A DNA stretch of 64,000 nucleotides from VRUE01 sp963807425 (GTDB lineage: Bacteria > Actinomycetota > Thermoleophilia > Solirubrobacterales > 70-9), in NCBI GenBank assembly GCA_963807425.1, contig CAWEBZ010000010.1, positions 62,001 to 126,000 of the forward strand, read 5' to 3'. The notes under the pieces were generated by a model. The model was not told the DNA's origin. It did no database searches and was given only the letters and a program-made list of their open reading frames with translations. The position numbers and the translations under genes were made by a program. The first letter of the stretch is position 1, and each line of letters opens with the position of its first letter. Shown in pieces: positions 60,486 through 64,000 of the stretch.

Positions 60486-62212
60486 TGGAGGCGCTGCTGC
60501 AGGAGACGCCGGCGAGGCAGGTCGACCCGTCCGCCGAGTCCGACCAGCGGCGGCTCGGCCTCGCGCTGATGGTCCTGGCGGCGCTCGCCGCCGGCGCCCT
60601 GATCCTCTGGCTCGAGCGCGGCACCACCTATATGAGCGACGAATGGGCTTGGCTCGGCTACGCCTCCGAGGGCTCGCTCGTCGACATGCTGCGGCCGCTG
60701 AACCAGCACCTGACGCTGATCCCGCTGTTGATAACCAAGGCATCGCTGGGAATCTGGGGCACGTCGATCGCGCCCTTCGCGATCGTCCAGGTGGCCGGCG
60801 TCCTCGCTTGCGGCGGCGCCGTCTACGCCTTCGCCAGGCCCCGCGTCGGCCCGCTCGTTGCCCTGGCGCCGGCGATGGTGCCGATGTTCCTCGGCACCGG
60901 CTCGGTGATCCTGCTCGATCCGCTGATCGGCCTACAGGTCGTCTACTCGCTCGCCTTCGGCGTCGGCGCCCTGATCGCCTTCGACCGCGGCAGCCGTGGC
61001 GGCGACATCGCGGCGGCAGTCCTCACCTGCCTCTCGCTGGCGTCCTTCTCGACCGGGATCGCCTTCCTCGCCGGGCTCGCGGTGGCAGTCGCACTCTCCC
61101 CCGACTGGCGCCGCCGTTCGATCGCCTTCCTGATCCCGTTCGTCCTCTACGGGGCCTGGCGCCTCTGGGCGATGAAGTTCGGCGCGACCGGCGGCCCGCA
61201 GCTGGCCAACGTGCCGGCCGTGCCCTTCTACTGGGTCGATTCGCTGGCGCTCACCACCAGCGCCCTCTTCGGCCGCTCGGGGATTCTCGCCCCAGGCCCG
61301 GGCACCTACCTCTTCGTGCACGGGTTCGCGCTGCCGCAGGCGGCGGCGACCCTGGCGATCGCCACCATCGAGGTCGCGGTCATCTACGTCCTCGCTCGCT
61401 CCCTCGCCCGCAGCGGCCCGATCCCGGCGATGCTCTGGGCGACCGTCGTCATCGTCCTCACCCTCTGGACGAGCCAGGGCCTGGTCCTGGTCGACGGCCG
61501 TACGCCAGGCGAGCCCCGCTATATCTACCCTGGCGCGATCGCGTTGGCGTTGCTGGCCAGCGAGGCGGCGCGGCGCGTCCGCTTCAGCCGCCGCGGTGTC
61601 GCGATCGTCCTCGCCGTCACCCTGATCGGCATCGTCGGCAACCTGCCCCGCTTCAAGGAAGGGCGCGACGCGATCGCCTACCACGCCCCGCGCAATCTCT
61701 CCTATATCGGCCTGATGGACCTCGCGGGGGCCAACGCTGACCCCCTCTTCTACCCGGCGGCCGACACCCCGGTCGCCTCGCCGGCGGGGGCGCTGAGCGT
61801 CTCGGTCCAGGGGTACCAGGAACTCTCCTCCCGCTACGGCGGCTTCGGCTACTCGCCGGCACAGATCCTCGAGCAGAGCGACGAGATCCGCCATGGCTCC
61901 GACGAAGTGGCGATCGGGATGCTCCATCTTGCCCCGACTCCAGCAGGCGCGGAGAGGGGCCGCAACTGCATCGCCGTGACGGACACCGAGGCGGAGCTGC
62001 CGCGCGGCGGCGCCATCCTGCGCGCCGCCGAACCGACGCCGATCTCCCTGCGCCGCTTCTCCGCTGAGGGCGGGGTGAAGATCGGACAGCTCCAGGCCGG
62101 CGAACCGACACTCTTGCGCATCCCACCCGACAGCACGAAGCTCCCCTGGATTCTCGAAACCCCAGTACCGGGGTCGCTCAGCGTCTGCGCTGTAGCGACA
62201 ACCGGCGCTTAA
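60485..62212 (+). CDS. Membrane glycosyltransferase-like protein, paralogue B
   Basis: The 575-residue protein from ATG 60485 is a tandem duplicate of paralogue A: same length, helix order, ERGTTYMSDEWAW loop and C-terminal domain. Two blocks are almost identical in DNA (60541-60647 and 60860-60933), while the remainder has diverged substantially. The genes overlap by one base and must be translated together. They may form a hetero-pair or use different acceptors. It ends 7 bp before the convergent propeller gene's stop. Confidence 0.77.
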   Translation: MEALLQETPARQVDPSAESDQRRLGLALMVLAALAAGALILWLERGTTYMSDEWAWLGYASEGSLVDMLRPLNQHLTLIPLLITKASLGIWGTSIAPFAIVQVAGVLACGGAVYAFARPRVGPLVALAPAMVPMFLGTGSVILLDPLIGLQVVYSLAFGVGALIAFDRGSRGGDIAAAVLTCLSLASFSTGIAFLAGLAVAVALSPDWRRRSIAFLIPFVLYGAWRLWAMKFGATGGPQLANVPAVPFYWVDSLALTTSALFGRSGILAPGPGTYLFVHGFALPQAAATLAIATIEVAVIYVLARSLARSGPIPAMLWATVVIVLTLWTSQGLVLVDGRTPGEPRYIYPGAIALALLASEAARRVRFSRRGVAIVLAVTLIGIVGNLPRFKEGRDAIAYHAPRNLSYIGLMDLAGANADPLFYPAADTPVASPAGALSVSVQGYQELSSRYGGFGYSPAQILEQSDEIRHGSDEVAIGMLHLAPTPAGAERGRNCIAVTDTEAELPRGGAILRAAEPTPISLRRFSAEGGVKIGQLQAGEPTLLRIPPDSTKLPWILETPVPGSLSVCAVATTGA

Positions 62213-62219
62213 GCGGTTT

Positions 62220-63455
62220 CTATCGACTCTTCCCCCGTGTTGTGGCTCCACGCTGGTCCCCCATCTGGAGAAGAGTGAGCCACTTCGACTTGGTTACGGG
62301 AATCTTCCACTTTTCGCCATAGCTGATCTGAACCTCCACCCGGCTTCGACCATGTCTTTCTAGTCGTCGTCGAATTTTTCGACCCCCTGCTGCGATTCCC
62401 GCGGGCGAGATCCTGACCCACTTCCGACCACCGGTCGTAAAGCTGCTTCTCCGGTGCAACTCGGGAACAATTCTCGTATCGACGCCGGTAACTACCGGCA
62501 CTTTCAATACACCCCAAGCTGGAACATCCACGGCGAGGAAGGCAATTCCCTTCCGCTTGTTGCGTCGCACCTTGCCCAGGCTGAAACGACTTGGAGGCTC
62601 TGCATACGGATCCCGCGGTACAAACGACACTGAGTCAACCGCCGTCCCGCATCCACTCGCCACATCGATGACGAAATTCGGATCAACGGCCTCCCCATCG
62701 AGCAGGGCCCGGCCCACTCTCCCTGTAAAACCCACCGACTCTTCGGACCAATAGATATGCGACTGATCAACAGCGACCCCGCATGGTCTGTAGAGACCCG
62801 TTATGAATGAGAAGTCCGGTTCCGTTCCATCGAGTCTCGCGCGGCCTATCGCGTCAAAATAAGTGCCCCAAAAGACATGGGTTTGATTCACCGCGATTCC
62901 ACATGCTCCATCGGCTTCATCGATGAACTCAGGAGAGACATCTGAACCATCGACCTCCACGCGGCCAATCGAATCCGTCCAAGCGCTGGCCCAGAAGATA
63001 TGGGTTTGATTCACCGCGACGGCGCAGGGCCTGACGGCATCTGGAATGAAACTTGGAGTCACTTCGGTGCCATCCAGCTTTGCTCGGCCGATTCCGCCCC
63101 CATTGCGATTGGCCCAGTAGACGTGAGTCGCGTTCACCGCCACACCACAGGGTTCATTGGCGCCGGTAGCAAATCCGTATTCGGGAACCGTCCCATCGAG
63201 ATTTGCCCGGCCGATGACATTTCGAGATGCGTCGGCCCAGTAGACGTGCGTCGCGTTCACCGCCACACCACATGCATTGTAAATTTCGCCAGGAGGCGTA
63301 AACCGACCGATAAAATTGGTGTCGAGGAAGGTTCGGTCGAGATTGACTCGAGCGACGCTGTAGTTGTTCGCCCAATAGACGGCCGCGCTCGCGTTCCCGT
63401 AACAGGTGAGAACTCCGATAGACAGCAGGGCCAGCACAATCCAGATTCGCTTCAC
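62220..63455 (-). CDS. Secreted YWTD-like beta-propeller protein
   Basis: The 411-residue protein starts at ATG 63455. A signal peptide (IVLALLSIGVLTCYGNASA) is followed by about six repeats of roughly 45 residues with VYWAN/IGRAxLDG/CGVAVNxTHVYWA, spanning about 25-275. These are the strands of a low-density-lipoprotein-receptor-type six-blade propeller. The C-terminal 130 residues are basic and beta-rich (WVRISPAGIAAGGRKIRRRLERHGRSRVEVQISYG). G+C is clearly lower than in flanking genes, suggesting transfer. No enzyme motif is present; it probably binds protein or glycan at the surface. Confidence 0.75.
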   Translation of the reverse strand: MKRIWIVLALLSIGVLTCYGNASAAVYWANNYSVARVNLDRTFLDTNFIGRFTPPGEIYNACGVAVNATHVYWADASRNVIGRANLDGTVPEYGFATGANEPCGVAVNATHVYWANRNGGGIGRAKLDGTEVTPSFIPDAVRPCAVAVNQTHIFWASAWTDSIGRVEVDGSDVSPEFIDEADGACGIAVNQTHVFWGTYFDAIGRARLDGTEPDFSFITGLYRPCGVAVDQSHIYWSEESVGFTGRVGRALLDGEAVDPNFVIDVASGCGTAVDSVSFVPRDPYAEPPSRFSLGKVRRNKRKGIAFLAVDVPAWGVLKVPVVTGVDTRIVPELHRRSSFTTGGRKWVRISPAGIAAGGRKIRRRLERHGRSRVEVQISYGEKWKIPVTKSKWLTLLQMGDQRGATTRGKSR

Positions 63456-63538
63456 AAAAGAATGTCTATCGCATCAAGGCTTCCTGAGCGCACTAGTCCT
63501 GCGGTTCATACAGAAATTTCCTACAGCGATTTAAGAAA

Positions 63539-64000
63539 TCAGAACGGAAGCGTCTCAGCAACCTCGGCCAGACGGGGCGCCGACTGGTCGCGATCGGAGA
63601 GCAACGGCTCGGCGACGGGCCACTCGACGCCGACGTCGGGGTCGTCCCAGGCAATGCCGGACTCGGTTGCCGGGTCGTAGGTGCTGGAGCAGAGGTAGCT
63701 GACGTCGGCGACCTCGCTGAGCACGGCGAAGCCGTGGCCGAAGCCGACCGGGACGAAGAGCTGGCGGTGCGACTCGTCGTCGAGGATCTGACCGTCCCAC
63801 TGGCCATAGGTGGGGGAGTCGCGCCGCAGATCGACGGCGACGTCGAAGATCTTGCCGCGCGGGCAGCGGACCAGCTTCGCCTGGCCCGGCTCGGTCTGGA
63901 AGTGGATACCGCGCAGAGTGCCCTCAACCGAGCGCGAGTGGTTGTGCTGGACGAACTCGACCTCGACCCCCAGCTCGGCCCAGGCGTCGCGACGGAAGGT
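63539..64000 (-). CDS. rfbC: dTDP-4-dehydrorhamnose 3,5-epimerase (5' end outside window)
   Basis: The frame enters from the window edge and gives about 153 residues ending at 63539. FVQHNHSRSVEGTLRGIHFQ carries the catalytic His region, AKLVRCPRGKIFDVAVDLRRDSPTYGQW the Lys and substrate arginine, and FVPVGFGHGFAVLSEVADVSYLCSSTYDP the C-terminal cupin strands. The enzyme makes dTDP-4-keto-L-rhamnose for surface rhamnans. RfbA, RfbB and RfbD should lie beyond the edge. The N-terminal 30 residues or so are missing only because of the window. Confidence 0.93.
   Translation of the reverse strand, partial: TFRRDAWAELGVEVEFVQHNHSRSVEGTLRGIHFQTEPGQAKLVRCPRGKIFDVAVDLRRDSPTYGQWDGQILDDESHRQLFVPVGFGHGFAVLSEVADVSYLCSSTYDPATESGIAWDDPDVGVEWPVAEPLLSDRDQSAPRLAEVAETLPF

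Overview
The window is high-GC DNA from a free-living actinobacterium. I lean towards Thermoleophilia (Solirubrobacter/Conexibacter-like) because of the very high G+C, the actinobacterial FdxA-type ferredoxin, the large Lhr helicase, the CIRCE-controlled groES-groEL pair and the mix of secreted beta-glycosidase-like proteins with RTX and PASTA proteins. The taxon is an inference; no rRNA gene is present.

Layout. 1-12.3 kb is chromosomal: a livH-type permease (cut by the window edge), a GntR/UTRA regulator, an MMPL exporter divergent from its likely ArsR repressor, tRNA-Arg(ACG), a hotdog thioesterase, pyruvate kinase divergent from a cytochrome P450, tRNA-Ser(GCT), a PLP racemase/aldolase-fold enzyme, an aldonolactone-type FAD oxidase and an MFS transporter. 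A decayed tRNA-Arg 3' fragment lies on the far side of the MMPL-ArsR pair from the intact tRNA.

12.39-23.19 kb is an integrative mobilizable element in the 3' half of tRNA-Ser(TGA), bounded by 59-bp direct repeats (56/59 identical). It carries a DUF262/DUF1524 defence-type protein, a MobF relaxase-helicase, an excisionase-like protein, small HTH proteins, two tandem XRE regulators, a tyrosine integrase, HicA-HicB, a structured non-coding block and a DnaC-like ATPase. Short GTGGCAC repeats beside both ends look like integrase arm sites.

23.2-43.2 kb returns to chromosomal genes: a K+ channel, cyclophilin, a secreted Ig-like protein, an Mrp ATPase, ferredoxin, an SDR, a GH26-like protein, groEL-groES with a perfect CIRCE, SRPBCC and ASCH proteins, an RTX-repeat protein, Pcm, a Crp-type regulator and a GNAT. 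Within it, a secreted subtilisin-PASTA gene is broken twice: by a one-base frameshift and by an IS110-family insertion at 32239-33571. The 244-bp leader of that IS folds into two guide-bearing stem-loops. One pairs with both halves of the actual insertion site in the protease gene, and the other matches the IS ends. This is a readable bridge RNA together with the target it was used on, and it is the most interesting item in the window.

43.2-50.3 kb holds an unusual 855-residue alpha/beta-hydrolase plus coiled-coil protein and a 1515-residue Lhr helicase. 50.4-64 kb is a cell-surface polysaccharide locus: a glycosidase-like protein, a Ser-rich anchored protein, an O-antigen-ligase/TPR protein, a polyprenyl glycosylphosphotransferase, a GT2, UDP-GlcNAc 2-epimerase, another glycosyltransferase, two tandem paralogous membrane proteins, a YWTD-like propeller protein and rfbC (cut by the edge).
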